This document shows positions 27,556 to 35,067 of a DNA stretch of 35,075 nucleotides, in pieces. The stretch comes from Candidatus Homeothermus arabinoxylanisolvens (GTDB lineage Bacteria > Bacteroidota > Bacteroidia > Bacteroidales > Muribaculaceae), in contig LUJO01000033.1 in assembly GCA_001689405.1 (NCBI GenBank), positions 1 through 35,075 on the forward strand. Reading direction: 5' to 3'. The position numbers were made by a program, and so were the translations under genes. The notes under the pieces are model-generated. The model saw only the letters and a list, made by a program, of their open reading frames with translations. It was not told the origin of the DNA and made no database searches. Each line of letters opens with the position of its first letter. The first letter of the stretch is position 1.

Positions 27556-28406
27556 AAGTCGTGTGGATAGTCAGTCTCTTCCAAGTCATATTTGGGAGCC
27601 GAATCTTTCTTTTCAGGCATTTTCCCATTTCCGTACAGAGCACTCATTTTGGCAGCGAAGTTCGAGTTCTTGTACTTCCACCAGTCATTGAGATACTTAT
27701 CCCGAGACTGTTTTTTTACGCCTCGTTTGTCATCATAGGCCATGTACCCGACATCAGGAATTCCGTTTTGTCGCAGCCCGGTTGCTGTAAAGCTGTATTC
27801 ATGACGAGTGTCGTATGCTTCGAGGATCAACCCCGGCAATCCGCAGAGTTTCCACGGGCCATCTTGAACAGGAATTTCAGGAGCGAACCATGCCGCCCAT
27901 TTCCGGCCACGGTAAGACGCAATCGCTTTAAAACACTCATATCCGAGTATATTTTTTACTGAATCGGTCACTTCCCATTGCGGTTTCTCCCACTCTTCTT
28001 CATAAACGCGTCGCTCTCCATCAAAATAGTTTCTTTCCGTCAGGCAACCATTCGGATAATTTTTGTAAATGTAACTCCAATAATAACCGTCCGGAAGATT
28101 ATGACTTCCGGTTTTCCTATTCTCTTCCATTGTGGCTATATATATTTCGAATTCGAGACTCGGATTTACCGCTGCAAGAGAATCGCTCCATAACTTTTTC
28201 ACTCCGCAGAACAGTGACTTGGTAGCGCCGACGCGCAGCATGACCGGATCTTTAAAGAAATGTTTGTCACGTTGCGTGGTATCGGTAATCTGAATACGGG
28301 TATAATGTACTTCAAGTATTGACGGTTCGGTATCCTTTATATAGTCATCGGCATTGGCTCTAATAACACCGATAGCCATAAGTATAAAAACAAATATTTT
28401 TTTCAT
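27552..28406 (-). CDS. GLPGLI family protein (second copy)
   Basis: This is an exported protein of unknown function. A signal peptide (MKKIFVFILMAIGVIRANA) is followed by the family core: KPQWEVTDSVKNILGYEC, KWAAWFAPEIPVQDGPWKLC and GLPGLI. The C-terminus is rich in Lys and acidic residues and ends LEETDYPHDL, close to the tail of the first copy. The stop overlaps the start of the receptor gene (ATGA), and the start lies 2 bases after the stop of the first copy. At 284 residues it is of normal family length. By eye the gene is richer in A and T than the receptor gene next to it. Confidence 0.9.
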   Translation of the reverse strand: MKKIFVFILMAIGVIRANADDYIKDTEPSILEVHYTRIQITDTTQRDKHFFKDPVMLRVGATKSLFCGVKKLWSDSLAAVNPSLEFEIYIATMEENRKTGSHNLPDGYYWSYIYKNYPNGCLTERNYFDGERRVYEEEWEKPQWEVTDSVKNILGYECFKAIASYRGRKWAAWFAPEIPVQDGPWKLCGLPGLILEAYDTRHEYSFTATGLRQNGIPDVGYMAYDDKRGVKKQSRDKYLNDWWKYKNSNFAAKMSALYGNGKMPEKKDSAPKYDLEETDYPHDL

Positions 28407-28408
28407 AA

Positions 28409-29311
28409 TCAGTGATAATCTGTTTCGAGGAAGTCAATGTGTAAATCCGGATTGTCATTATACTCTGTGTGAGTCATATCGATCTTACTTCCATCAGGAG
28501 TGTTTTGTATGAACATTCTTGACATTGAATCGCCTTTAAGTAGAAACCTTCTTTGGGCAGCCAACATCTCGATTCTTGATACCTTTTCATAATCTTTCTC
28601 GGCATAGACAGGAATCATGCAAATATTAGATTCTTCAATCCCGTCGGCAATGAATGAATGTTGCCCGGTAGCATCAGCAGCCTCTAAAATCAACCCCGGC
28701 AACCCACAAAATTTCCAAGGGCCGTCTTGTATAGGGATTTCCGGTGTAAACCAGACATTCCAATGACGACCATGAAAATCTGTTTCGGCAGCTATACATT
28801 CATAGCCAAGAATAGTTTTCGTAGAGTCTCCAATCTGCCATTGCATTTCACAAAGCGGTTCTATATAAAAATGGCTATGGGAACTTCCATTTTTGTCATA
28901 AAATGAAAGAGTTGAATCATTTCTCGATTTGAATATATACATCTTGCATTGAGGCAGAGCACTGTCATCTAATACACCGGTTTCGGCATATTTAGATGCC
29001 ATATTTGTAATAATTTCACGATATATCGCCTTCCCTGAAGGGGTAGTGTCCAGTGAATCTCTATATTCACACTGCTGATTGTAGAATTTTGATTCAGCAC
29101 TATTTGCCAACAATATCATCTGGTATTCGGCAGTGTATGCTTTCGCATCAGTCTTAAGATGCTCGTCATGACATGCATAGCTGACTTTTATTTTAGCAAG
29201 TGGATAGTCTTGCAACTTCTTAGCGGATGTGGGTGCAGGCATGCAGGTTGTCATAATTATAATTATGACAAAATTTTGCAAGACTCGGTGTATTGTTCGG
29301 GTTGGGTCCAT
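28409..29311 (-). CDS. GLPGLI family protein (first copy, operon head)
   Basis: This is the first gene of the GLPGLI-receptor-peptidase operon; its function is unknown. I choose the ATG at 29311 (MDPTRTIHRVLQNFVIIIIM, then TTCMPAPTSA, a signal peptide). The alternative is a TTG at 29332, which would leave a leader of only about 15 nt. The family core is present: CEMQWQIGDSTKTILGYEC, HWNVWFTPEIPIQDGPWKFC and GLPGLI. The protein ends FLETDYH. It has 300 residues. The gene is AT-rich compared with the PUL and gdhA genes of this window, which may mark a different origin or lower constraint. Confidence 0.9.
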   Translation of the reverse strand: MDPTRTIHRVLQNFVIIIIMTTCMPAPTSAKKLQDYPLAKIKVSYACHDEHLKTDAKAYTAEYQMILLANSAESKFYNQQCEYRDSLDTTPSGKAIYREIITNMASKYAETGVLDDSALPQCKMYIFKSRNDSTLSFYDKNGSSHSHFYIEPLCEMQWQIGDSTKTILGYECIAAETDFHGRHWNVWFTPEIPIQDGPWKFCGLPGLILEAADATGQHSFIADGIEESNICMIPVYAEKDYEKVSRIEMLAAQRRFLLKGDSMSRMFIQNTPDGSKIDMTHTEYNDNPDLHIDFLETDYH

Positions 29312-29329
29312 CGGTTTATTTTTTTTATT

Positions 29330-29365
29330 CAACTAAATATATAGTTGTAACTGCAAAATTAGTTG
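29330..29365 (-). promoter_or_regulatory. CAACTA repeats over the GLPGLI operon start
   Basis: TAGTTG (CAACTA on the minus strand) occurs at 29360-29365 and 29342-29347, 18 bp apart. CAACTA at 29330-29335 forms a 6-bp inverted pair with the second copy. The group covers the -7 box and the predicted transcription start, so it could bind a repressor or form a 5' hairpin in the mRNA. Confidence 0.3.
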
Positions 29366-29384
29366 ATTTTTTTGTTTTACCTAA
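29354..29384 (-). promoter_or_regulatory. Promoter of the GLPGLI-receptor-S41 operon
   Basis: On the minus strand TAATTTTG (29354-29361) matches TAnnTTTG fully. TTAG (29381-29384), 19 bp upstream, is a three-of-four match to the -33 box. The predicted leader is about 36 nt to the ATG at 29311. The form is the same as at gdhA. Confidence 0.65.
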
Positions 29385-29451
29385 AAAATATCAGGAAAAG
29401 TAAAGTGTAATGTATAATTTTTTGTGTTTTTATGGTTAGTTGACATAAAGC

Positions 29452-29482
29452 TTTATTGTTTGAAGTTTAATTTGTAATTTTG
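29452..29482 (+). promoter_or_regulatory. Promoter of the kinase-serB-patatin unit
   Basis: TAATTTTG at 29475-29482 matches the -7 consensus fully, and TTTA at 29452-29455, 19 bp upstream, matches -33 at three of four bases. Transcription would begin near 29489, about 15 nt before the ATG at 29504. It is divergent from the GLPGLI operon promoter in the same AT-rich spacer. Confidence 0.6.
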
Positions 29483-29503
29483 CGCACAATAAATTGGTAT
29501 GAA

Positions 29504-30352
29504 ATGAAACTTATAGCCGACAGCGGAAGCACCAAAGTAGAATGGTGTCTTCTTGATCACGATAAACCGGTGAGACAAATCTTCACCTCCGGATTTAACG
29601 CTTTGATGCTCACTGAAGAGGAGATAGCGCAATATCTTGATGACGAACTTATGTCACAGCTGGGCGAAGATGCCCGGTCAGTAACCGAAGTGCATTTTTA
29701 CGGTGCGGGATGTATAGACGAAGAGGTGTGCCGTAACGTGCGGCGCGCTATCCGCCAGAATATTGACGTGCCTACGATAGAGGCACATAGCGACTTGCTC
29801 GGAGCGGCGCGTGCTTTGTTTGGCGAGCGTGAAGGTATAGCCTGTATACTCGGCACCGGGTCAAATTCGTGTTATTACAACGGACGTGAGATAAAGGATC
29901 ATGTAAGTCCTCTCGGTTACATACTCGGCGACGAGGGCAGCGGGGCGGTACTCGGTCGCCATCTTATCGGCGATGTGCTTAAACATCAGTTGCCCCAGGA
30001 GTTGTGTGACCGCTTTCTTGATGAATACAATCTTACATCCAACGCTATAATACGCCGGGTGTACAAGGAGCCGGCACCCAACCGTTTTCTTGCGTCTGTA
30101 ACTCCGTTCTTGCTGAAAAATATAGAAGAGCCGGCCATACACCGTCTGGTACTAAATGAATTTAAATCATTCTTTGTACGCAATGTTGCCCAGTATGACC
30201 GTTACCGGGTATTGCCGGTAAGCTTTGTCGGCTCCATAGCATATCTGTACCGGTCTGTTCTTGACGAGGCGGCTGCAGCGCTCGACGCCACGGTCGATAC
30301 GGTGATAAAGACTCCAATGGAAGGACTGGTAAATTACCATGCCAATATGTAG
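29504..30352 (+). CDS. BadF/BadG/BcrA/BcrD-type ATPase, N-acetylglucosamine kinase-like
   Basis: This is a cytoplasmic sugar kinase of the actin-like ATPase fold, most like eukaryote-type N-acetylglucosamine kinases. I set the start at ATG 29504, giving MKLIADSGSTKVEW with the phosphate-1 loop at the very start as in the family. A TTG at 29480 would lie inside the -7 promoter box. Phosphate-2 and adenosine regions are visible: AHSDLLGAARALFG, ACILGTGSNSCYY (about 118) and GYILGDEGSGAVLGRHL. At 282 residues it is of normal length for the Bacteroidales family. The substrate (GlcNAc, MurNAc or another amino sugar) cannot be fixed by eye. It could feed on GlcNAc released by hexosaminidases such as the GH3 fusion in this window, but a link is only inferred. 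serB follows after 19 bp. Confidence 0.85.
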   Translation: MKLIADSGSTKVEWCLLDHDKPVRQIFTSGFNALMLTEEEIAQYLDDELMSQLGEDARSVTEVHFYGAGCIDEEVCRNVRRAIRQNIDVPTIEAHSDLLGAARALFGEREGIACILGTGSNSCYYNGREIKDHVSPLGYILGDEGSGAVLGRHLIGDVLKHQLPQELCDRFLDEYNLTSNAIIRRVYKEPAPNRFLASVTPFLLKNIEEPAIHRLVLNEFKSFFVRNVAQYDRYRVLPVSFVGSIAYLYRSVLDEAAAALDATVDTVIKTPMEGLVNYHANM

Positions 30353-30371
30353 TATTACGGGCTTGTAAGAC

Positions 30372-31619
30372 ATGAACACATCCTCTACCGAACTTATACT
30401 TGTCAACATATCGGGTTATGATCGTCCCGGTGTGACGTCGGCGCTTACCGAAATTCTTGCCCAGTATGACGCTTCAATACTTGATATAGGTCAGGCCGAC
30501 ATTCATCATACGCTCTCGCTCGGTATCCTGTTCAAGACCGACGGATCGTTATCGGGGAATATAATGAAAGATCTGCTCTTTAAAGCCTCGGAGCTGAACG
30601 TACATATACGTTTTACCCCGGTATCGGTAAGAGAATATGAAGAGTGGGTGGGCCTGCAGGGAAAGAACCGCTGGATTGTGACTCTGCTCGGACGTAGGCT
30701 TACCGCCCGTCAGATAGCTGCGGTAACCAAAATCATAGCCGGACAGAATCTTAACATTGACAGTATACAGCGTCTTACCGGACGAGTGCCGCTTGAGGAG
30801 AGCAAGGAGGCGCGCGCCAAGTCATGCGTGGAGTTTTCGGTGCGCGGAAATCCGCGTGACGCCGCTGATATGCAACTGCAGTTCATGCACCTGTCGGCTA
30901 CGGAAAATTTCGACATATCGCTTCAGCAGGACACAATGTACCGTCGCTGTCGCCGCCTCGTATGCTTTGACATGGACTCCACGCTTATCGAGACCGAGGT
31001 CATTGATGAACTTGCCGAGCGTGCGGGTGTAGGAGAGCAGGTGAAAGCCATAACGGAGCGTGCCATGCGCGGCGAGATTGACTTTGACGAAAGTTTTACT
31101 GAACGTGTAGCTTTACTTAAGGGGCTCGATGAAAGTGTCATGCGTGAGATCGCCGAGAATTTACCTGTCACCGAAGGAGTGGGCCGTATGATGGAAGTGC
31201 TAAAACGGGCCGGTTTCAAAACGGCCATACTGTCAGGCGGCTTCACATATTTCGGCAACTATCTTAAACAGAAATTCGGCATAGATTATGTGTATGCCAA
31301 CGAACTCGAGATTGTCGACGGTAAACTTACGGGACGATATGTGGGCGAAATTGTCAACGGACGGCGTAAGGCCGAGTTGCTTAAACTGTTGGCTCAGGTA
31401 GAGCATATAGATATAGCACAGACCATAGCTGTAGGCGATGGGGCAAATGACTTGCCTATGCTTGCCACTGCCGGTCTGGGAATCGCATTTCATGCCAAAC
31501 CCAAGGTCAAGGCGACCGCAGGACAGAGTATATCAACAATCGGGCTTGATGGAGTGTTGTACTTTATAGGATTTAAAGACTCATTCATTTCAGATGGCTC
31601 GAATGTACCCAACTATTGA
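30372..31619 (+). CDS. serB: Phosphoserine phosphatase with N-terminal ACT domains
   Basis: It performs the last step of serine synthesis, phosphoserine to serine plus phosphate, in the cytoplasm. Two ACT-type regions come first (about 5-80, LILVNISGYDRPGVTSALTE; about 95-180, WIVTLLGRRLTARQIAAVTK) and may bind serine for feedback control. The HAD phosphatase core has CFDMDSTLIETEVIDELA (nucleophile Asp in DMDST, about 200), the cap region FDESFTERVALLKGLDE, the motif II Ser in ILSGGFTYFG, a Lys in GRRKAEL, and AVGDGANDLPML (about 356) with the metal-binding Asp residues. At 415 residues it is typical for Bacteroidales SerB. It lies 19 bp after the kinase gene, and its 3' end nearly touches the next gene. 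Confidence 0.94.
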   Translation: MNTSSTELILVNISGYDRPGVTSALTEILAQYDASILDIGQADIHHTLSLGILFKTDGSLSGNIMKDLLFKASELNVHIRFTPVSVREYEEWVGLQGKNRWIVTLLGRRLTARQIAAVTKIIAGQNLNIDSIQRLTGRVPLEESKEARAKSCVEFSVRGNPRDAADMQLQFMHLSATENFDISLQQDTMYRRCRRLVCFDMDSTLIETEVIDELAERAGVGEQVKAITERAMRGEIDFDESFTERVALLKGLDESVMREIAENLPVTEGVGRMMEVLKRAGFKTAILSGGFTYFGNYLKQKFGIDYVYANELEIVDGKLTGRYVGEIVNGRRKAELLKLLAQVEHIDIAQTIAVGDGANDLPMLATAGLGIAFHAKPKVKATAGQSISTIGLDGVLYFIGFKDSFISDGSNVPNY

Positions 31620-31623
31620 GGAG

Positions 31624-33930
31624 ATGTTGAAAAGGACCGCGGCATGTCTTGTAATCGCGGCGATATCGATGACTTTCTGTGCGAGTGCGCAGCAGTCGGT
31701 AGGACTTGTATTGAGTGGAGGCGGCGCCAAAGGCATTGCCCATATCGGTGTCATTCAGGCTCTTGAAGACAACAACATACCTATTGACTATATAGCGGGC
31801 ACTTCCATGGGCGCGATTGTGGGCGGATTATATGCTGCCGGCTATACTCCCGATGAAATGATGGCGCTGATTGAATCAAAAGGATTTTCTTATTGGTCGA
31901 CAGGTGTCATCGATCCTTCTTGGGAGTATTATTATGCCAAGGATGACCCTACGCCGAAGCTGGCGTCGATAAATCTTAATCTGCGTGATTCTACCGCCAA
32001 CAACAATATACTCCCGACAAGTCTGATAAGTCCGTTGCCGATGAATTATGCATTCATGGAGCTGTTTGCCAAGTATACCGCGCAGTGCGACGGCGACTTT
32101 GACCGGCTGTTTGTGCCGTTTCGTTGTGTCACTTCCGATGTGTACAGCAAACACAAGATTGTATGCCGTTCCGGTTCTTTGGGCAACGCCGTAAGGGCCT
32201 CCATGTCGTTTCCTATCGTTTTCGAGCCTATCGAGATGGACGGTGTGCTGGTCTACGACGGAGGCATATACGACAACTTCCCGGTTGATGTCATGCGGGA
32301 GGATTTTGCTCCCGACATAATGATAGGGGTCGATGTCAGCTCTCCCGACAAGAAGCCGAATCCAAATAATCTGATGCAGCAGGTTGAGGATATGATTATC
32401 CAGAAAAACGATTATTCGCTTCCGGCTGATGAGGGTATAAAACTTCATGTGCCCGTGCAACAGTTCGGTCTGCTCGATTTTCCGGCCTGCCGGCAGATTT
32501 ACAAGATAGGTTATGATTGTGCCATGGCCATGATGGACTCTATAAAGGAGCGCGTCACCTCCCGAATTCCGGGTGAGGCCCGCAGTCTGCGCAGGGAGGT
32601 CTTTAAGTCGAAGACTCCGTATGTCGAATTTGATTCCGTCAAGGTAACCGGCGGCAGCCCTCACCAGAATGCTTATATAAAGTATCTTTTTACAAAGGGC
32701 AACGATGAGTCTTTCGGCCTCGCTCAGGCACGCGATGCGTACTATAGGGCTATAACTCCGGGCAAGCTTCGCAATCTGGTGCCCAACGCTTTATGGAATC
32801 CTTCTACAGGACGCTTTACGCTTGACCTGAAAGCTGATGTGAAAAATAATTTTGCCATAGGGCTTGGCGGTTATATAAGTTCGTCGACCAACTCCATGCT
32901 GTTTATGTCGACTGGCTACAATACTTTGAGTTTCAATTCGCTTAATACCTCTCTCAACGTATGGATAGGGCAGAGCTATATGGCTTCGAAAGTAGGAGCC
33001 AAAATAAATCTGCGCAGCGCCATACCGTCCTATATGATGATATACGGGGTTATCTCGCGTCAGAAGATGTATGACTCCGACCGTATATTTTATAATGACG
33101 GCACCACATTGGTGACCGACATACAATTGTTCGGACGCCTGAGCTATGGAATGGCCATGGGACGCAACGGCAAGTTGGCGCTCGAGCTTGGATACGGACG
33201 TCTTACCAATCGTTTTTTTGACGGAATGGTTGTCGGTAAGTCCTCGCGTGACCGTCTGGTACATGACCTTGCGCAAGTCAGGTTGCACTACGAGAACAAT
33301 ACGCTCAACGACATACTATATCCTACTCAGGGACACATGATAAAGGCTACAGCCATAGGTGTGTACGGTGACCGTAGCTTTTCTCCGCACAACAATGATA
33401 AACTTGAGGTGCGTACATCGGGTGTGAAGTGGATCCAGTTGAGCGCCGAACTTGAAAAATACTGGTCGATAAACCGTGACTTCGGTATCGGTATCGAGGC
33501 CAATGCTATGTTCAGTACACAGAAAACGCTTGACAGTTATGCCGCTACAATGGTGACATTGCCGTCATTTCATCCTACGGCATCGACTTACAACTCGTTT
33601 AACTCCGCTCTCAGAGCTTCGAAATTCATGACGTTAGGCATACAGCCTATATGGAAAGTGTCAAAGATGCTTCAGCTGCGAGGGGAGTTCCACGGATTTA
33701 TGCCGTGGCGTAAGCTGGAGGCCGCCAAGGATGAAAACACCGGTATTTTTGTGTCGCGTTACGGGCGGCGGTTGTCCGATCCGGAGTTTTTCGGTGAGAT
33801 GTCGGCTGTCTACGCTTTGCCGTTCGCTCATTTTACCGCTTATGCAAATTATAGTACGTCGCCTGATGCACGATGGAATTTCGGTATATCGTTCGGATTG
33901 TTTTTCCTCGCTCCGCAGTTTATGAAATAA
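31624..33930 (+). CDS. Patatin-like phospholipase with C-terminal outer-membrane barrel
   Basis: This is an exported lipid hydrolase joined to a POTRA-like domain and a 16-strand-type barrel, the layout of PlpD/FplA (type Vd) proteins. I prefer ATG 31624 (MLKRTAACLVIAAISMTFCASA, a good signal peptide) 5 bp after the serB stop. An ATG at 31594 lies inside serB and adds ten residues before the signal. The patatin domain (about 27-320) has VLSGGGAKGIAHIG (oxyanion loop, about 31), GTSMGAIVGG (nucleophile Ser, about 61) and VYDGGIYDNFPVD (catalytic Asp, about 213). A POTRA-like part begins about 333 (YVEFDSVKVTGG). The barrel runs from about 400 to the end and closes with FGLFFLAPQFMK. Its 768 residues are typical for Bacteroidetes. 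The phospholipid substrate and whether the enzyme faces outward are unknown. Confidence 0.9.
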   Translation: MLKRTAACLVIAAISMTFCASAQQSVGLVLSGGGAKGIAHIGVIQALEDNNIPIDYIAGTSMGAIVGGLYAAGYTPDEMMALIESKGFSYWSTGVIDPSWEYYYAKDDPTPKLASINLNLRDSTANNNILPTSLISPLPMNYAFMELFAKYTAQCDGDFDRLFVPFRCVTSDVYSKHKIVCRSGSLGNAVRASMSFPIVFEPIEMDGVLVYDGGIYDNFPVDVMREDFAPDIMIGVDVSSPDKKPNPNNLMQQVEDMIIQKNDYSLPADEGIKLHVPVQQFGLLDFPACRQIYKIGYDCAMAMMDSIKERVTSRIPGEARSLRREVFKSKTPYVEFDSVKVTGGSPHQNAYIKYLFTKGNDESFGLAQARDAYYRAITPGKLRNLVPNALWNPSTGRFTLDLKADVKNNFAIGLGGYISSSTNSMLFMSTGYNTLSFNSLNTSLNVWIGQSYMASKVGAKINLRSAIPSYMMIYGVISRQKMYDSDRIFYNDGTTLVTDIQLFGRLSYGMAMGRNGKLALELGYGRLTNRFFDGMVVGKSSRDRLVHDLAQVRLHYENNTLNDILYPTQGHMIKATAIGVYGDRSFSPHNNDKLEVRTSGVKWIQLSAELEKYWSINRDFGIGIEANAMFSTQKTLDSYAATMVTLPSFHPTASTYNSFNSALRASKFMTLGIQPIWKVSKMLQLRGEFHGFMPWRKLEAAKDENTGIFVSRYGRRLSDPEFFGEMSAVYALPFAHFTAYANYSTSPDARWNFGISFGLFFLAPQFMK

Positions 33931-33972
33931 AAGATTAATCGATTATATAAGAAAAAAGATTGTTTTAGAATT

Positions 33973-34338
33973 ATGATTTTGCAATGTGCAGTGTTGTTTG
34001 CCTTTCTTGCGATTGGCGAACTGATAGTGTGGCTTACCGGAATACCGGTGCCTTCAAGCATTATAGGCATGCTCGCGTTGACGGCTGCTTTGAAGTTCAG
34101 GATTGTCCGGCTTATGTGGGTTGACAAAGTTTCGGATTTTCTTGTTAAGAATCTCGGCTTTTTCTTTGTGCCTGCGGGAGTGGGGCTGATGAACTGTCTC
34201 GGACTTATAAAAGCCGAGTGGATACCTATTGTCCTTGCATCTGTTATAAGTACATTTGTCATAATATCGGTGACCGGCTGGGTCCATCAGTCGGTACGCC
34301 GCATAATATCGTCGCGCCATGAGTTATCTCGAAAATAA
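33973..34338 (+). CDS. lrgA: CidA/LrgA family membrane protein
   Basis: This is a small inner-membrane protein of the holin-like CidA/LrgA family. Its 121 residues form four likely membrane helices: about 3-20, 26-42, 58-80 and 83-105 (the third includes NLGFFFVPAGVGLMN, the family signature). The loop TGIPVPSSIIGML before helix two is highly conserved in the family. Family roles reported elsewhere include control of murein hydrolase activity and overflow metabolite transport; which applies here is not known. The gene overlaps lrgB by 20 bp, a coupled pair. No separate promoter is evident in the 42-bp gap to the patatin gene, so it may be read from upstream. Confidence 0.88.
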   Translation: MILQCAVLFAFLAIGELIVWLTGIPVPSSIIGMLALTAALKFRIVRLMWVDKVSDFLVKNLGFFFVPAGVGLMNCLGLIKAEWIPIVLASVISTFVIISVTGWVHQSVRRIISSRHELSRK

Positions 34339-35017
34339 ATTCTTTCTCATCGGGCTTACATTTATTATATATGTAGCCTCACAATTGCTTCAGCGGCGTA
34401 CGGGCATAGCGTATCTTAATCCGATATTGATATCCATCGCGGTACTTATTGCTTTTATGCTCTGCTGCGGTATTGAATATGATACATATGCCGAAGGCGG
34501 CGATTATATCGACTTCTGGCTGAAGCCTGCCGTCGTGGCGCTCGGAGTGCCGCTGTACAGGCAGCTTGAAGCCATAAAAAAACAACTGTTGCCTATATTG
34601 CTCGCCGAGCTTGCGGGTTGTGTGGCAGGTATAGCTTCAGTCGTGCTTTTGGCCGAGTTGTTCGGCGCATCGCGTGAAGTAGTGCTGTCGTTGGCCTCCA
34701 AGTCAGTGACCACACCTATAGCCATTGAGGTGACGCAGGCGATAGGCGGCATACCTGCTCTGACAGCCGCAGTGGTTGTGTGTACCGGTATATTCGGGGG
34801 CATGACCGGCTTCAAGCTGATGAAGTATTCGAGAGTCAAGAGTCCTATCGCACAAGGCCTTTCTATCGGTACGGCCGCTCATGCCGTAGGCACGTCGGCC
34901 GCTATGGATGTCGGTTATCGTTATGGCGCGTTTTCGTCTTTGGGTCTGACTATTAACGGCCTTTTTACCGCACTTCTTACGCCGTTTATCCTGTCATTGC
35001 TCGGCTATACCGTATAA
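34319..35017 (+). CDS. lrgB: CidB/LrgB family membrane protein
   Basis: This is the partner of the LrgA-type gene. It is an inner-membrane protein of 232 residues with about seven hydrophobic segments. Family hallmarks are NPILISI near residue 35, FWLKPAVVALGVPLYRQ, LASKSVTTPIAIEVTQAIGG, GIFGGMTG and GLSIGTAAHAVGTSAAMD. The start ATG at 34319 lies inside the end of lrgA in another frame, as is usual for this pair. It probably acts with LrgA as a membrane transporter or export pore; the substrate is unknown. The gene is complete; 32 bp separate its stop from the 18-bp repeat at the right edge. Confidence 0.92.
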   Translation: MSYLENKFFLIGLTFIIYVASQLLQRRTGIAYLNPILISIAVLIAFMLCCGIEYDTYAEGGDYIDFWLKPAVVALGVPLYRQLEAIKKQLLPILLAELAGCVAGIASVVLLAELFGASREVVLSLASKSVTTPIAIEVTQAIGGIPALTAAVVVCTGIFGGMTGFKLMKYSRVKSPIAQGLSIGTAAHAVGTSAAMDVGYRYGAFSSLGLTINGLFTALLTPFILSLLGYTV

Positions 35018-35049
35018 TAAAGGGGCAATCTAAAAACATGGTTGTCATA

Positions 35050-35067
35050 TATTACTGTCCGCTAAAC
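35050..35067 (-). repeat. Right copy of 18-bp terminal inverted repeat; probable insertion-sequence end
   Basis: TATTACTGTCCGCTAAAC here is the exact reverse complement of 12-29. Eight further bases (TTTTTTTG) reach the end of the window and do not match the outer flank of the left copy, as expected if the two edges show opposite ends of one element type. The repeat lies in the non-coding stretch after lrgB, so no gene is disrupted on this side. Confidence 0.55.

Noticed and set aside
29480..29503. TTG start for the kinase gene adding eight residues
   Set aside because: The codon lies inside the -7 box of the promoter, and family members begin directly with the phosphate-binding segment LIADSGSTK.
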